Shown here: in pieces, positions 5,992 to 6,873 of the stretch | Layout of the letters: the number at the start of each line of letters is the position of its first letter | Position numbering within the stretch: position 1 is the first letter of the stretch | Origin: Thermoplasmata archaeon | Lineage (GTDB): Archaea; Thermoplasmatota; Thermoplasmata; UBA184 | Direction of reading: 5' to 3' | Assembly (NCBI GenBank): GCA_030042855.1 | Contig: JASHYU010000146.1 | Span: 1-6,873, forward strand | DNA length: 6,873 nt | Notes under the pieces: generated by a model | Databases searched by the model: none | The model's input: only the letters and a program-made list of their open reading frames with translations | Told to the model about the DNA's origin: nothing | Position numbers and translations under genes: made by a program

Positions 5992-6873
5992 CTAGACCCC
6001 GATGTACTGGCACGTGCCGACCGGCGCCGTCGTGGTCGTCTCGTTGCCGAAGACATCGTCGTAGCCGATCGCGGTCCCGTCGGGGGGCGCGAGCGCTTCC
6101 GTGCCGTACGGGCTGTTCGGCGGGAGGTGCTTCGCATCCGCCGCGTTGACGAGGATCACGTTGAACGTGTCCTTGTTGCCGTACGCGGTCTCGACCCACG
6201 GGATGATGCGGCCGGTCTCGACCTTGTACGGGCACGTGCTGAAGCCCGAGGACGAACCGATGTACGTGACCGTCGTGTTGAGGTCGTTCTGGTACTGGGT
6301 GACGTTCACCGCGATCGTCGTCGCGTAGACCGTCACGTTCGTCGCGTAGTTCCCGTCCTGCTGCATCTTGTCGTGGCACATGACGGCCGGCTGTCCCTGG
6401 ACCAGGTTGAACACGTCGTCCTCGGACACGATCGCGACGTTGATGCCGGGGCCACAGGTGGCCTTGCCGCCCTGGCTCCACTCCGGGATTCCGTATCCCG
6501 AACCTCCGCCCGAACCGGACGACTGGCACCCGCCGCCGTTCCCGCCCCACTCCGCCACGCCGCCGAGGTAGCCGGCCGCGTCCGGCACTCCTCCGCTGAT
6601 CGTGCCGTTCGAGGCGTACGCGCACGAGTATCCCGTGCCCTCCACATGGAGGTTGATCGTCGTATCGAAGCTGTGGAAGTTGAGGAAGATGCAGTCGTTC
6701 GATCCGGAGATCGTGATGTTGACGACGCCGTACTTGACCTTCCCCGCGCTGAAGTTGTACCACAGGGGAGCGCGGGAGTTCGAGATCTGGCTTACGCACT
6801 GGTCATAACCGGGATACGGGTTGTTGAACGTGACCTTGCAGAGGTTCCCCGAATTCCAGACGGGCTGCGCATC
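5992..6873 (-). CDS. Cys- and Gly-rich secreted-type protein of unknown family, 5' end beyond the right edge
   Basis: The frame is open from the right edge to a TAG at 5994-5992, giving the last 293 residues. A GTG at 6645 is possible internally, but 76 sensible in-frame codons precede it, so the true start lies outside the window. I do not recognise the family. Numbering from the edge, there are nine cysteines, including NLCKV, DQCVS, NDCIF, YSCAY, MCHDK and a last one six residues from the end. Residues about 88-130 are a Gly/Ser-rich stretch with GGNGGG and GSGGGSGYG. There are seven N-X-S/T sequons, several in NVTVYATT and NVTQYQND. The composition is Asn/Thr/Tyr/Gly-rich and polar, with alternating beta-like stretches and no membrane segment or C-terminal anchor. 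This points to a disulfide-bonded extracellular or surface protein, but the signal peptide lies outside the view. Localisation is inferred from composition only. It shares no obvious sequence with the kelch protein. Confidence 0.75.
   Translation of the reverse strand, partial: DAQPVWNSGNLCKVTFNNPYPGYDQCVSQISNSRAPLWYNFSAGKVKYGVVNITISGSNDCIFLNFHSFDTTINLHVEGTGYSCAYASNGTISGGVPDAAGYLGGVAEWGGNGGGCQSSGSGGGSGYGIPEWSQGGKATCGPGINVAIVSEDDVFNLVQGQPAVMCHDKMQQDGNYATNVTVYATTIAVNVTQYQNDLNTTVTYIGSSSGFSTCPYKVETGRIIPWVETAYGNKDTFNVILVNAADAKHLPPNSPYGTEALAPPDGTAIGYDDVFGNETTTTAPVGTCQYIGV

Noticed and set aside
5909..6799. A 296-codon minus-strand frame overlapping the right-edge gene
   Set aside because: The product is R/H/D/G-rich without domains. 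The alternative minus frame stays open to the right edge and gives a normal Cys- and Asn-rich protein.

Overview
The window is very G+C-rich (about two-thirds by eye, not counted) and codes almost entirely on the minus strand. Four genes lie head to tail, so transcription runs from the right edge to the left edge: a right-edge gene lacking its 5' end, two complete polytopic membrane proteins, and a left-edge gene lacking its 3' end. The long open frames on the plus strand and in the other minus frames are R/G/P-rich shadows created by the base composition.

Region by region, in transcription order: (1) 6873-5992, the C-terminal 293 codons of a secreted-looking, cysteine-rich, glycine-rich protein of unknown family; (2) a 127-base gap with a perfect 10-bp inverted repeat; (3) 5864-3414, an 816-residue membrane protein of the DUF2079 type (predicted GT-C-like family) with a long cytoplasmic low-complexity linker and a large extracytoplasmic C-terminal region; (4) a 207-base gap; (5) 3206-1020, a 728-residue paralogue with the same architecture but a substituted Asp in the first outer loop; (6) a 148-base gap with a good archaeal-type TATA box; (7) 871 to the left edge, the first 290 codons of a secreted kelch-repeat protein with a signal peptide and a GTG start behind a strong Shine-Dalgarno sequence.

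The organism is most probably an uncultured archaeon, perhaps a high-GC member of the Thermoplasmatota. Reasons are the TTTATA box at a sensible distance from a start, the DUF2079 proteins with C-terminal beta-rich domains, and the secreted proteins with many N-X-S/T sequons. No rRNA, tRNA or other phylogenetic marker is present, so a high-GC bacterium is not excluded.

The common theme is the cell surface. Two probable glycosyltransferase-like membrane proteins have their active face outside, between two secreted proteins. A role in surface polymer or glycoprotein assembly is reasonable but only inferred. The gaps (127-207 bases) suggest separate promoters rather than one tight operon. There is no sign of a mobile element, CRISPR array, RNA gene or phage. 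The most informative features are the duplicated DUF2079 pair and the way the copies differ.
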